From positions 10,103,056 to 10,167,055 of the forward strand of contig CM119269.1 in NCBI GenBank assembly GCA_051294375.1: 64,000 nucleotides of DNA, given 5' to 3'. Origin of the DNA: Paraspadella gotoi (taxonomy: Eukaryota; Chaetognatha). Position numbers and translations under genes: made by a program. Of this stretch, positions 1 to 56,618 are shown one piece after another. Below the pieces are notes generated by a model, which was not told where the DNA came from, searched no databases, and worked only from the letters and a program-made list of their open reading frames with translations. Position 1 is the first letter of the stretch, and every line of letters begins with the position of its first letter.

Positions 1-142
1 TTTTATTGCTGTTTAATGTCTTTTTTTTTTTTCTTTTCATTCTTTTTTTTTTTTTTTTTTTTATTGTTTTTATTTTTATATTTTTTTTTTTTTTTTTGTT
101 TTGATTTTTTTTTTATTTTTTTTTTTTCTTTTTGTTTTTTTT

Positions 143-178
<36 letters not shown>

Positions 179-274
179 TTTATTTTTTTTTTCTATTGTT
201 TTATTTTTTTTTTCTTTTTTTTTTTATTTTTTTTTATTTTTTTTTTTTTTTTTTTTTTCTTTTTTTTTATTCTT

Positions 275-323
<49 letters not shown>

Positions 324-740
324 CTTTTTTATTTTTATTTTTTTTGTTTTTTTTTGTTATATTTTGTTTTTTTTTTGTATTTCTTTTTTTTTTTTTTTTT
401 TTTTTTTTTAATTGATTATTTGCTTTTTTTTTTTTTTTTTTTTTTTATTTTTTTTGTTTGTTCTTTTTGTTTGTTTATTGTTTGTTTTTTTTTTTTTCTC
501 TTTCTTTATTTTTTTTTTTCTTATTTTATTTTTTTTTTTTTTTTTTTTTTTTATTTTATATTATTTTTTTTGTTTTTTATTTATTTTTTTTGTTTTGTTA
601 TTTTGTTGTTTTGTGTCGTTATTTTTTTTTGTTTTTTTGTTATTTTTTTATGTTTTTATTTGATGTTTTGATATTTTCTTTTTGTTATTTTTTTTCTTGT
701 TTTTTTTTTTTTTTTTTTTTTTTTTTCTTTGTTTTTTTTC
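1..740. repeat. Poly-T low-complexity tract
   Basis: About 740 bases are almost entirely T, broken only by scattered single A, G or C. The apparent phenylalanine-rich reading frames are a by-product of TTT codons and are not genes. The tract could be a real degenerate homopolymer or an assembly product at a contig edge; the sequence alone does not decide. Confidence 0.9.
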
Positions 741-1218
741 CCTCTTCACCCTATCACCTCCCTCCCCACATTTTCTAAACACCCCTCATTGTCCCAAACC
801 GATACATTCCCCAAACACGTCGAAACGAGTCAACGTGCGTGCTCTATTAAGCCCTTTTCCCTCGATTACATTAATTGTAACAAATCGTCGTCTTTGTGGA
901 CACAAGAGTCTCTGGGGACCAGTCACTTGCGTTTCCCCCGAGGAACGTTGATTTTAACGATTGGAGAACGTTATCCTTTCAGTTCACTTTTTTAAATTTA
1001 TTTTTTCATTCCTTTTTTAAATTGCTTTATGCCCAACCCCTGATATTCCCCTTTCCACCCATTCTCTCCCCCCCACCCTTCCCTCCATTCCATTATCCTC
1101 TCATCCTCCCCCTCTTTCTCTTACCTCCCTTCTCCCTTTTCCTTCTCTCCCACAGCGATCTCATTTCCGTCGTTCGCTTCGCTCTAGCGTTTTCCCGACT
1201 TTTGAAATTCTCTCATAC
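741..1218. other. No confident gene; short open stretch near 881-985
   Basis: Pyrimidine-rich DNA without a convincing gene. A short plus-strand open stretch at about 881-985 looks coding-like in composition (alternating hydrophobic residues, then a W near its end). It has no clear acceptor upstream and no GT donor in a good context, so I do not call it an exon. Confidence 0.4.
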
Positions 1219-1268
<50 letters not shown>

Positions 1269-1453
1269 GCTCTGCTCTCTCTCTCTTCTCCTTTCTTTTT
1301 TCTTTTAGTTCTTTTCTTTCTTATACTCTCTCTCTGCCCTCTCTCTCTCTCTCTCTCTCTTTGTCTATCTCTCTCTCCCCTCTCTCTTATCCTCTCTCTC
1401 TCTCTCTCTCCTCTCTCCTCTGCTCTCTCGTCTCTTCCTCTTTTCTCTCTCGT

Positions 1454-1514
<61 letters not shown>

Positions 1515-1527
1515 GTCTCTCGTGTCA
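1219..1527. repeat. (CT)n microsatellite cluster
   Basis: Interrupted CT/TC dinucleotide runs with the longest pure run near 1459-1506. The Ser/Leu-rich and Arg/Glu-rich frames across it are repeat translations. Confidence 0.95.
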
Positions 1528-1860
1528 CGTGCTTTACTCCCGTCGCCTTTTCCTTCCGCGTCAGGCGTGCTCCTTTGTTTCTATGGTCGCCATTGTTTGC
1601 ACGGCGGGAAACGCGATAGAGGTCCGCTNNNNNNNNNNNNNNNNNNNNNNNNNGGTCGCTTTTGTCGCCAGCCAGTTTTCGATAAAAGGGCGACGAGCTC
1701 TGATGGAGTTAAAAATGGGGGTGGCTGTTGTTGTTGTTGTAGTTTGCGTTGGGGGTCGTTTCATTCATGACCGATGGTGCTGGCGTTTGATGTTGCTGGA
1801 GTTGGAGCCGCTGATAAATAAAATCGAAAGATTTTTCTCTACAATTGAATTGTTAACCTA
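1528..1860. other. GC-richer non-repetitive stretch with an N gap
   Basis: This stretch contains several CpG dinucleotides and a short N gap at 1629-1653. Open frames exist on both strands but each runs through the gap and lacks supporting splice sites or a recognisable domain. It might be a first exon or a promoter region, but nothing seen establishes that. Confidence 0.3.
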
Positions 1861-1904
1861 ATAATACAATATGTTAGCTAATAGCTACATCTTACCCAAC
1901 CTTG

Positions 1905-2010
1905 GTCACTGGTCAGGCTATGGTGGCTGAAGCCCTGCATTCCTTTTACATGATAATAGAATAACTAGACCCTGGCAGGCTTCAACCAAGACTCTTTCAC
2001 AGTCTAGTTT
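1905..2010 (+). repeat. Dispersed repeat family 2, short diverged copy
   Basis: The words for a 'gtggctgaagccctgc' segment, a 'catgataat' segment and a 'caaccaagactctttcacag' segment match, in order, the better copies at 11430, 22935, 40684 and 41045. Only the middle of the family consensus is present and it is diverged. No coding capacity is seen. Confidence 0.5.
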
Positions 2011-2029
2011 CTCGTCACTTGTCGGTCGG

Positions 2030-2172
2030 TCGATCGGTATGTCTGTCCGTCGGTCTTTCTCACTTACATTAAAATCTAAGCCACTGTTCGCAACACCTTT
2101 TGTTTTTAAAAAATATGAAGAAAAAAAGACGGAAATAGACGTGATAAGCAAGTCACTGCGGCGCAACACAAA
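2030..2172 (-). mobile_element. Partial copy of the GTTGCGCC-ended element
   Basis: Read on the minus strand, this begins with GTTGCGCCGCAGTG near 2167 and runs to a GACCGACC-type tetranucleotide block. Both features occur in the same order in the fuller copy at 3698-4003. It is a truncated reverse-orientation relative. No transposase is encoded. Confidence 0.5.
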
Positions 2173-2360
2173 TTGGAATCTCTTTTCTTGTTTGTTTTTT
2201 TTTAATTGGTTAGCAAAGAGAATTTGTTTATTTTTATTTGTGACAACAACGATTTTATTTAATATAATACAGACATGTTTGGATTTGGATTCTTAATAAA
2301 TCGTGGTTTAATTTTTTTTTTTTTAATTGTTTCAATCAAAATACGGAAACACAGAATTCT

Positions 2361-2528
2361 CAAATTCCCATCCACTTGACCCAATTTTCAAATTCCCATC
2401 CACTTGACCCAATTTTCAAATTCCCATCCACTTGACCCAATTTTCAAATTCCCATCCACTTGACCCAATTTTCAAATTCCCATCCACTTGACCCAATTTT
2501 CAAATTCCCATCCACTTGACCCAATTTT
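2361..2528. repeat. 28-bp minisatellite, six copies
   Basis: Six virtually identical tandem copies of a 28-bp unit, each containing CCCATCCACTTGACCCAA followed by a short T run, without spacers. The head-to-tail arrangement with no unique spacer DNA excludes a CRISPR array. The high identity implies recent expansion or homogenisation. Confidence 0.95.
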
Positions 2529-3697
2529 TAACAATGGACGCCGAATTGTGAAAACACTTTTGTGATGTCAGTGAAAAAAGGTTTTCGCGTCAGACGAGAA
2601 TCGTAAATGGTGTGAAATTTCAACGTCACTGATTTCCGTCAAAAGTAACTTTTAGGGACAACGTCGATGAATAGAACGAAGACAAAGAGGACAACAACGA
2701 AAAAGACAAAGAGGACAACGAAAAAGATTGAGAGGATCAGGAATAAAATGACAAAGAGGAAGACAAAGACAATGACAACGAACCTGAATATTTTAATGAC
2801 AAAAGGCAGAGAGGACGACTACGACGCGAAGAGACATGAATGACCAAAACGACAACAATTCCATCTCACTTTCATATTTCACACCATCGCCTTTTCTATT
2901 CTCGTGACAGATATTCGAGCAAAAGTTTGAAACTTCACTCGATCAGATTTTTACTCAAAATAATTTTTAATCACCACGACCGCGAACAAATGACCATGAG
3001 CATGTATAATTATATATTCAGCTTAAAATGCCACATTAATGCAACAAAGTCCGTCAATTGCCATCTCACCACATTGTTCTCTTTCCAATCCAATCCAAAG
3101 TCCACAATACGCTCGTCTTTGTCGTCCGCTTTTTTCCTTCCCCCGTCGTCATGGCAACCGGGGGTTTAGTTTCTCATTTCCATTTTTCATTCGAAACGAT
3201 TACAACTTTGGGATTTATATTTACATTTTCCATCAAGATACATGTATTACAGCTGTGGGGGAGATTTTTCTCCCTTTTCTCCCGTTAGAGACCGAATTTT
3301 ATTTCCCTTCTATTTTGTATTATTACATTTTCATTGAGGAGATTTATTCCTTTTTATTTTCTCTTTTTGTACAGAGAAATTATCGCAATATAAATTGATT
3401 AATGAATTACAGACAAGTTTTTTCATTATTTTTATCTCTTTTAATCTCAAATTCTCTGGTGGAAAAATCACTGTGTCATCGAATTGTTTGGAGGGACAAA
3501 TCACTGTGTCATTCTATTACAAAATAATCCATAAGTAAACCAAACCTCGATTTCGCGAGGAAGAGATTGATTCCGATTGCGTATTTTATTCTTCGCTTAT
3601 ATTCGAACTTTCCCTGAATCCTGATTTAAAAGCAACAGAAGAGAGATGACGTTAGAACACAAACATCTGTAAAAATAACAAGATCGGTTCATCCAAC
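2529..3697. other. Non-coding, nothing recognised
   Basis: I see a purine-rich block with repeated GACAAAGAGGA-like words at about 2670-2830 and then AT-rich DNA. No open frame resembles a known protein and no splice-flanked exon was found. Confidence 0.5.
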
Positions 3698-4003
3698 GTG
3701 TTGCGCCACAGTGGCTTTCTTTTCACGTGTATTTTCCTGTGATCACATAACTACATGACTAGGAAATTAATGTATAACAAACGTCTTTATATTGTTTTTG
3801 TATTTATCTCACGAACTGCATTGGAATTCCATCTTTTATTCTTTATAGTTTTAGAATTTCCTGAAGGCGGCGCTAGCAGTCCCTGAGATTTGAGGATTTT
3901 TTCTGTCTTAACATATGAGCAACAAATGACCGACGGACAGACATACCGACCGACCGACCGTAAAGTGACATATAGAGGTGCTCCTCATGTACTCGCGGCG
4001 CAA
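3698..4003 (+). mobile_element. ~305-bp non-autonomous element with GTTGCGCC termini
   Basis: The segment starts with GTTGCGCCACAGTG and ends with CGCGGCGCAAC, so its ends are short inverted repeats (GTTGCGCC/GGCGCAAC). A related copy lies at 50067-50396 and a partial reverse copy at 2030-2172. All share a central 'ttttattctttatagtttta' word and a block of GACCGACC tetranucleotides close to the right end. No protein is encoded, which fits a MITE-like non-autonomous DNA transposon; the family is not identified and target-site duplications are not obvious. Confidence 0.55.
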
Positions 4004-4260
4004 CTTCAACTCAATGCAGAAGATATGGAACGGAAACTCTATTATCTGTGTTTACTTCAATCATCAATTGCAAAAACATATCATCTGTATTTTCAGAGCA
4101 AAATGGATATCGAATTCAGAATTGCTCTTTTTATGCGCGACCTCGAGACCTTGTTTCGTCTCTATCTATATCTCGTTTTTCGTCTTTATCGGTTTGATAA
4201 TTTTAGACTCTGTCTCGAGGTTGGTCTTTATTTTTTTTTTCACTCTTGCTCTCTTTTTGA

Positions 4261-4261
4261 T

Positions 4262-4316
<55 letters not shown>

Positions 4317-4360
4317 ATCGCTCTCTCTCCTCTCTCTCGCCTCTCTCTCTCTCTTTCTCT
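4261..4360. repeat. (CT)n microsatellite
   Basis: Pure and interrupted CT dinucleotides. It forms Ser/Leu-rich translation artefacts. Confidence 0.95.
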
Positions 4361-4603
4361 AATTTTTTTTATTAATCGTTCTTCTTTCTTTTATACTTTT
4401 TTTCTCTTTTTCTCTCACTTTCTCATTTTCTTTATGGCTTTTTCCATCACTCTATCTCTGTCTCTGTTGCGCTTCGTCTCTGTCTCCATCTCGGCGGGTT
4501 TTCTAAGGCTGCCAAGATGGCGGAGTCCTCGCCCCATGACTCCCTCTCTCTTCGAGTTCATTTCTCCCGAGCCTCAGCTGCGACCCCGAAAATTCAATTC
4601 GAG

Positions 4604-4604
4604 C

Positions 4605-4645
<41 letters not shown>

Positions 4646-4700
4646 AGAGGAGAGAGAGAGAGAGAAAAGAGAGAGAGAGAGAGACAAAGAGAGAGAGTGC
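4604..4700. repeat. (GA)n microsatellite
   Basis: Interrupted GA dinucleotides directly following a GC-richer patch with an ATG in good context at 4517. The Arg/Glu-rich frames here are repeat translations. Confidence 0.95.
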
Positions 4701-4779
4701 AATGGCCTTCCCGAATCAATTCCCTCCAATTTCGCTTCGAATTCGATCAACTTCCATAAATCCGATTTCAGCAAAAAAA

Positions 4780-5260
4780 GATTTTTTTTCTCCTCTTAAT
4801 TATTTCTTAAAACTTAATCCTCTATTATTTTATTTTAATTTTATTCCTTTTAATTTTCCGATGGATTTTTTTTTCTTTTCTACTCAAAAGATCATTCTAG
4901 GCTTTATAAACTCGTTACATTTGAAAAAAATGAATGTTGTTTCTTTTAAAAAAAACCTCATTTTAAAAAGACAACGTTTAAAAGTTGTCATTCTTTAGAT
5001 TCAGAAAATTATTTAATGCATTTTCAGACACTGCTTAAAATTATAGCATAAAATAAATTCTGATATCCTTCAATTTAAACCATGTCAAATCTAAAAAAAA
5101 AATATTCTCATGTTTTAGAATTCCTCCCAAAAATCCTCCCTATTTTTAAAAAAACTTCCCCTTTTTAAATCTTTCCCTTTTTAAAAAATCCTTCCCGACT
5201 TTTAAAATTTAGTCGCCTTAAAAATCCGTCCCAGTTAATAGTTGTCTCGATTAGCGAAAA
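4780..5260. other. AT-rich, no gene seen
   Basis: AT-rich sequence with several poly-A and poly-T runs and repeated 'ccttttt(a)aaa' words near 5125-5200. Nothing coding is recognisable. Confidence 0.5.
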
Positions 5261-5439
5261 CAAGAGGGACTCAGTTTGCGTCTGAAATTAAAACCGATAA
5301 CGCAAGATGTCGCTGTTGATGAACAAATGAGCCAACCCATGCTGAACAAGTGCCCCCCCTCTGGTCCACGAAGCAGCGCCCCTCCCTTGTCAGCGGAACA
5401 GCGCCACCATGCCGGGAAACAGCGAGTCCCCTTTTTTTC

Positions 5440-5945
5440 CGCAGAAAAGAACCCTTCACAGTCCCCTTACCCGAATACAGGGACAGAAAAAAAAAGGGAA
5501 ACCAAGGAAAACAGAAAAAGAACGAAGAAAAAAAAGAATCCTTCACTGTCCCCTTACCTGAATACAGGACAGAAAAGAACAGAACAGAAAAGAACAGAAA
5601 AGAATAGAAAAGAATCCTTCACTGTCCCTTACCCGAATACAGGGACAGAAAAGAACAGAACAGAAAAAGAATCCTTCACTGTCCCCTTACCCGAATACAG
5701 GGATAGAAAGAACAGAACAGAAAAGAACAGAAAAGAATCCTTCACTGTCCCCTTACCCGAATCAGGGACAAAAAGAAAGAACAGAAAAGAACAGAACAGA
5801 ACAGAAAAGAACAGAAAAGAATCCTTCACTTTCCCCTTACCCGAATACAGGGACAGAAAAAGAACAGAAAAGAACAGAACAGAACAGAAAAGAACAGAAA
5901 AGAACCCTTCACTGTCCCCCTTACCCGAATACAGGGACAGGGAAC
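5440..5945. repeat. Variable-length minisatellite, about seven units
   Basis: A core containing 'ccttcactgtccccttaccc', then GAATACAGGGACAG, recurs about every 60-90 bases. Cores are joined by AGAACAGAAA-type purine runs of variable length. Both strands stay open across long distances because unit lengths happen to keep frames open; the resulting Arg/Lys-rich or Ser/Phe-rich proteins have no domain and are not called as genes. Confidence 0.85.
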
Positions 5946-6928
5946 AAACCCTCCATCTAAAAATAAACTCACCCTCTCCTTGGAGCGAAACCCTATTCTC
6001 ACATGGCATCCTCTTTTAAGAATGTCTTCCTCGTCATGCTTAAGCCCCTGAAGAAGGAAAAGCTTTCACACGGTGGAACAATATTTTTCTTTCCGAAATA
6101 AAGCAGGATTGGCATTTGTTGAAATGCAATAGAGGGTCCTCTTTGTCTTTGAAAACATTAAAGAAGCTCAATGTACTTCCTTCATGACAATTGACAATTT
6201 TTTTTTAGTATTTAGTATCTTTTTAATATTTTTTTTTTCCTTTTCATTTATTCTCTCCCTTGCTTTTTTTCTTTTTTGTTTCCTCTTTTTTTCCTCTCTC
6301 CTTTTCCACTCTCAAATTTCTTCCACTCATTTCCTCCCTTCCTCCCTCTTCTTTCCTTTTGCTGTCGGAGCGACGCCACTTGGGGGAAAAACAAATTGAA
6401 TTTCCGTCACCGAAACAAAAAGAGTGACACAGAGACAGAGTGGCAGAGAGACGGAGTGGCGGAGACACAGAGTGGCAAGACGGGCTGACAAAGAGGACAT
6501 TAGAAAGTAGCGTTATAGGGGGAAAAAAGAATATTGGGGAAAAGAGGATATTGGGGAAAAAAAATGGGAAAAAATTATATTTATTTTTTCCACTTAGCCT
6601 TCCAATACAATACGTAGTTAATCGAGGTTTCTGTAACGGTCAATATACATACAGGGAGTGCCTCATAGACATACATAGGTGTACTTTAAAATTTTGCAGG
6701 TTTCCAAGATGGCACTTTAAGTCTGCTACATTTTATATATATATATATATATTATATAATTGCGATTTTAAATTAATGCGCGACGGCGGTAATAAAAGAA
6801 GCCAATGGAAGCTCAATGAGATTGGTGTCTAGAACAGTAGCCGTAAGAGCTGAAATGAATAAAAAAAAAAGAAAAAAAAAATTTTTTTTGAAGTCATCGC
6901 ATGGACTAGAAGAATTGTAATATACGAT
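5946..6928. other. Non-coding, simple-sequence rich
   Basis: Poly-T/pyrimidine blocks (6190-6360), a purine block (6420-6580) and an (AT)n run near 6735-6752. No exon or gene is supported. Confidence 0.5.
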
Positions 6929-6929
6929 T

Positions 6930-7078
6930 ATATTTTCATTATGGAGAAATACAATGCAAATTCCAAATATTTCGACTTAATTTCTAAGTCATCCAGTGAT
7001 AATGAATTAGCAATAAAGTCGAAATATCTGAAAAAATTGTTTCCGTTATGCACTGTATTTCTCCATAATGAAAATATA
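6930..7078. repeat. Inverted repeat with hammerhead-like core
   Basis: Two arms (about 6930-6980 and 7018-7077) are inverted copies; both contain a 'tatttctccataatgaaaat' word and a GTCGAAATAT word. Read on the minus strand, 6969-6996 has the order CTGGATGA, a stem (ACTTA/TAAGT) closed by a GAAAT loop, then CGAAAT. That is close to the CUGAUGA-stem II-GAAA core of a hammerhead ribozyme but with one extra G. No stem III partner was identified, so activity is not claimed. Similar loci lie at 48514, 53081 and 59165. Confidence 0.6.
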
Positions 7079-7413
7079 CTCGTAATTTAAATTAAATTAA
7101 ATTTAAAAAAGAAAGAAAAAAAAGGAAAAAAAGAGCATCGCCGTCGAAGAACTGAATTAAAACGAGCGATTAAACCGAGAAAATAGATCGAGTATAAAAC
7201 AAGGAAAAGAAGGAAAAAAGGAATAAAAAATTGAAAAAGAAGGAAGAAGGAAAAGAAAAGAAAAAAAGATTAATAAGTAAAAGTAAAGAGAAAAAGATAA
7301 AAAAAGAAGATGGAAAATATCCTAAAATAATTTCTTTTTTCATTTTTTTTTCTTTCGATTTTCATGAAACTTGAGGTTTTTCCTTCATCTTTTCTTTTCT
7401 TTTCCAATTGTCA

Positions 7414-7414
<1 letters not shown>

Positions 7415-7508
<94 letters not shown>
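7415..7508. repeat. (TC)n microsatellite
   Basis: A nearly pure TC run of about 47 units lying about 250 bp upstream of the first recognised exon of the EF-hand gene. Confidence 0.97.
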
Positions 7509-7511
<3 letters not shown>

Positions 7512-7756
7512 CCTCTAATTTCTCTGGCTTCAACTACTTCTAATTCTTTTTTTTTTCAATTCCATTGAATTTTTATTCTTTCTATCTCTTTTCTTTTTTT
7601 GCTTTATTTTTGTATTTCGAGGTTTCGCGTTTTTATCGCACTTTTCTTTTTTTTTAATTTTCGCCAGTTAATCTGAAATCAAAAAATCAAGTCTTTGTAT
7701 GTATGTATGTATCTTTGTTAATCATTCATAGTAATTCCCAAATTTTTTTCCGCCAG

Positions 7757-9119
7757 ATGCTTCACTACGTCGATCCCTCACAAAAGAGCAACGCCTCAAC
7801 GACCTACGCATCAGCGGCGGCGTCGGCGGCGGCGGCGGCTGCCGGTTACGCCCGACAGGATTATCACGTGGATCCCGGCGCGGTCGCGTGCCTCGGACGT
7901 AAGTCAGGTCTTATCATTGGATTTAATTATTTGATTTCAAAGATTATTAAATTGTTTAAGAAGAGATAACCAAGGCTCAATTCTACATTCATAAATTGTA
8001 ACCTTCCTCAAAATGGTTAGTGGGGTAAGGGGCGAGGGATATTAAGGGTACATTGTGGCGGTATATTCACACTGCCTCACGTCTACCATCCTTCAGCCAA
8101 AATCCATTGGCTCAGAGGGTGAATACACCATCCCAGGCGTTGTGTTCCATCCACAGTCCTAAGTCCTAACGACTTCCCTCTGCGTTGGCAAAGCGAGACC
8201 GTCCTTGGGTAACCGCGCCAGTGACTGGAGGCGTCACTAACAGTCGGAAGCCCTAAAGCAAACAGTTAAATGCCCCATCCCAATGGGCATCACAGGCAAC
8301 CCGGCTGTTGCAATAACATCATAGATTTGAGTACGGGGTTAGGTTAGAGGTAGAGGCTTCGATTTCGGAAGATCATGGTAAAAAAGTTTGAGGTAACATA
8401 AGTTTAAAAAAGTAATATAGTAGTATATTTATAGAGCTGTATCAACATTTAAAACCATGAGAAATTTTGCCATCTTTTATATTTTAACAATATAATCTTC
8501 CATAATCTTTTCTAACTCACCCTCTCGACCCCCCTAATTTCCCCTTTCAGTTCCTCCTCTACCCCCCAGCGGTGTCGCCTACGCGGGCCTCTGCCCCCCG
8601 AGCCCTGGCGGCCGCGGGGGTCCGCCCCCTTTTCCCGCCCTCCACGAAGGCGACGGGTCAGACCACGAGGGTTGGGCCGAGAGCGTTGACTGGGCCTTTC
8701 TCAAAGAGTTGAGAGACCATTGCAGAAATCCAGAATGGTCCGTGGGGTTTGCGAAGATGACCAACACTCTGCTACTCAAAGTGAGAATCGTTGTTGTTTT
8801 CCCATGTTGTTATTTTTTGTTTTTTTTACGAGTTTGCGATTTTCGGGACTAATAATACCAATAATACTCTTCTCTACCCTATTCCTCTGCCCTCTCCTCC
8901 TCCTCCTCCTCCTCCTCCTCCAACCTACAGGACACAGACAAGGACGGTTTCCTCCTCATAGAAGAGACGATGCCCGTCGTTTTGTCCTACAACCAAATAT
9001 ACAAACTAGACTTCACAGAGTCTGAGATGCGATCAAGTCTCAAGGAATGCTCCAACGGAGTCTTTGTAGACCTTGAGACCTTTTTAAGACTCCTCGCCAA
9101 ACAACTGCTGGACAAATGA
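7757..9119 (+). CDS. EF-hand-containing protein, C-terminal three exons
   Basis: Three exons join in frame: 7757-7898, 8551-8780 and 8931-9119, ending in TGA. The donors are GTAAGT and GTGAGA; the acceptors are CCGCCAG, CCTTTCAG and CCTACAG. The first exon encodes a short leader beginning with ATG and a poly-Ala run (codons GCG/GCC); the second a Pro/Gly-rich segment and then a helical segment containing 'SVDWAFLKELRDHC'. The third opens with DTDKDGFLLIEE, a good EF-hand loop with D at 1, 3 and 5, G at 6 and E at 12. This predicts calcium binding by at least one EF-hand, with a second degenerate helix-loop-helix possible downstream. Because an acceptor precedes the ATG at 7757, more 5' exons may exist. 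I do not recognise the family. The gene converges on the MAM gene. Exon calls are confident, function is not. Confidence 0.75.
8000..8340. other. Intron segment of different composition
   Basis: Within the first intron of the EF-hand gene, this stretch is less AT-rich than its surroundings. It contains short inverted words such as GATGGGGC-type pairs (a 'tgccccatcccaatgggcat' palindrome near 8270). It resembles a decayed repeat but I found no second copy in the window and no coding domain. Confidence 0.3.
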
Positions 9120-9129
9120 CGATGAATCT

Positions 9130-9174
<45 letters not shown>
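9130..9174. repeat. (CT)n microsatellite
   Basis: A pure CT run starting about 12 bases after the stop codon of the EF-hand gene, so probably within its 3' UTR. Confidence 0.95.
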
Positions 9175-9177
<3 letters not shown>

Positions 9178-10182
9178 TATGTGATTATCTTTCCCCCTTT
9201 GCCCCTTTTGAATTCGTTTATCATCAATCGCTCAATGAAGTTGAAACTATTGTGTTTTCTGGTCACGGTCGATGGAAATGTTAGTTTTAAAAAAAATTTT
9301 TCCGTAATAATTCGTAAAATAATGTTTTTACAAAAAAAATATTGATAACATGGAGATTCAATTAATATTTATTTTATTAAATTTTAAGGAAAAACAGTTT
9401 TTGGTTCAAACAACGATTGTTTTGACAGTTTTGGTCGGGACCTGTTTAGAGTCTTCAGCAGCGTTTTGAAATCAACAGGTAAAACATTACAAAAAGTAAT
9501 AAAATATAAAATTAAAAAAGTATTAAAAAGGAGGTCGGACTGCTGTGACTATGAAATGTGTTTGATTTTAATTCTGCTTTTTAATTAACTTTAAACCTAA
9601 TGTTAAATTTCTCGTAAAAACACGAGGTTCCGATTTTGTAAATAACCGGAATTTTCTACGTAAAAGATTTGGCGTTCGTAAATTTTATAAATGTTACTTA
9701 TTCGTTCTTTTTTATCGTCGTAATTTAACTAAAGGAATGGAAGGCCCTAATGATAGGGGCCGGAGCATTTTTTTATTCTTGTGGGGCGGTACTTCTTAGA
9801 CGGAATGAACATTTCCTAAAATAATCGCAGTCACTGTAATGAATTGCGAACAAAGCTTCTATTCGAATTTTTGCGCCGACGAATTTGGAAAAAAAGGGAA
9901 TCGCGACGGAAAAAAATTGTGCTAAACTTAAACTGGAATTTCGTTGTATAAAATAAATTTCGCATCTGTTCGTTTCTAAAATTTCATTTCTTTAAATTTT
10001 TAGAAACAAGTAAGTTTACAAGGTCGCCAAAGCTATTAACGGAAACCTTTGTACGAAAAGTAAGCAAAAGTTTACAAGTTTAAAGATTGAGTTATAAAAT
10101 TGAAAAGATTAACACAAAGTTGAATAGTCGAAAGGTTGAAATTTACAAAATGAGAAGTTAAAAATTTGAAAAACTAACTTAC
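9175..10182. other. Intergenic or 3' region; expected MAM exon absent
   Basis: This is where the next MAM-gene exon would be expected, since the last one ends in phase 1 in mid-domain. I scanned the minus strand for a G-x-Y-x-Y-type exon behind an AG acceptor and saw none. The DNA is AT-rich. A hammerhead-like half-motif ('cagcagcgttttga' region near 9460) is the only other item. Confidence 0.5.
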
Positions 10183-55715
<45,533 letters not shown>

Positions 55716-55974
55716 CGGCGCGGAATTTCTTTTTAACTTTTATTCCATTTCATTCCAAGTTTCTATCGAATCCTGTTATGTACATCGGTAGATGTTTCTA
55801 TTGAATCTTATGACATCCGCCAAATGTTTTTCACGTTTAACCCGAAAAGAAGGCTAATGACGTAATCCTACTTTTTTGGTGAAGATGGGGTAGATTGCTG
55901 ACGGCTAAAAAAGAAATTATTTTTTAATTCATTAATTAAAATGCTCTTAAAATGAAGGTGCGAGCAAAATGAGC

Positions 55975-55982
55975 GGAGGGAA

Positions 55983-56014
<32 letters not shown>

Positions 56015-56220
56015 TGAGGAGAGGAGAGAGAGCAAGAGAGAGTGCTAATGAGGGGCGGGATTTATCAATCGATCAGAGTCATTTATTCAATTAACGCCCC
56101 CTCGCGACGATAACGACAACGAGGGCGACGACGCCCCTCAAGACTTTAGACTTCTTCGCCGGTGATAAGAGAGAGAAAGAGGAGTGAGAGAGAGAGTGGG
56201 TGAGAGAGAGAGAGAGAGAA
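55975..56220. repeat. Interrupted (GA)n
   Basis: Two GA-rich patches separated by a GC-richer patch (56090-56160) with several CpG sites upstream of the MAM-gene start. No promoter motif is evident. Confidence 0.8.
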
Positions 56221-56295
56221 AGATTTAATTTACACTATTCATTATCATAGACAGGAAATTTTGAGTCTGGAATTTGGAAGACATGTCGCCGTTTA

Positions 56296-56300
<5 letters not shown>

Positions 56301-56348
<48 letters not shown>
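56301..56348. repeat. (CT)n microsatellite
   Basis: A pure CT run. Confidence 0.96.
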
Positions 56349-56350
<2 letters not shown>

Positions 56351-56618
56351 TCTTTAAATTCCCCGCTTTATTGTTTCTGTGTTTTTTGAAGCATTGATTC
56401 TTCGATCTTTGCCTCGATTATTTCATTCATTAAATATAACAGTCTAATAAATACTTTAAATATAAGCGTTTTATTCGAATGCAACAAGGTTGATTCAGTA
56501 CAGAAAACAAACAAAACATACATACATTAGTCTGCAAAATGAGTTTAAAAAAAGGGGGCGAGAGGTAAAATAATAATGATAATAAAGTAGTAACAGTAAA
56601 CAATATTTAAAATTGTTT

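Noticed and set aside
896-1861. Long plus-strand open frame reading through CT repeats and an N gap
   Set aside because: Most of it is Ser/Leu repeat translation and it crosses undetermined bases; no domain or splice context supports it.
2361-2528. CRISPR-like array
   Set aside because: Units are contiguous without spacers and the genome is an animal's; it is a minisatellite.
5276-6019. 247-residue frame over the minisatellite
   Set aside because: Composed of repeat translation; the opposite strand is equally open.
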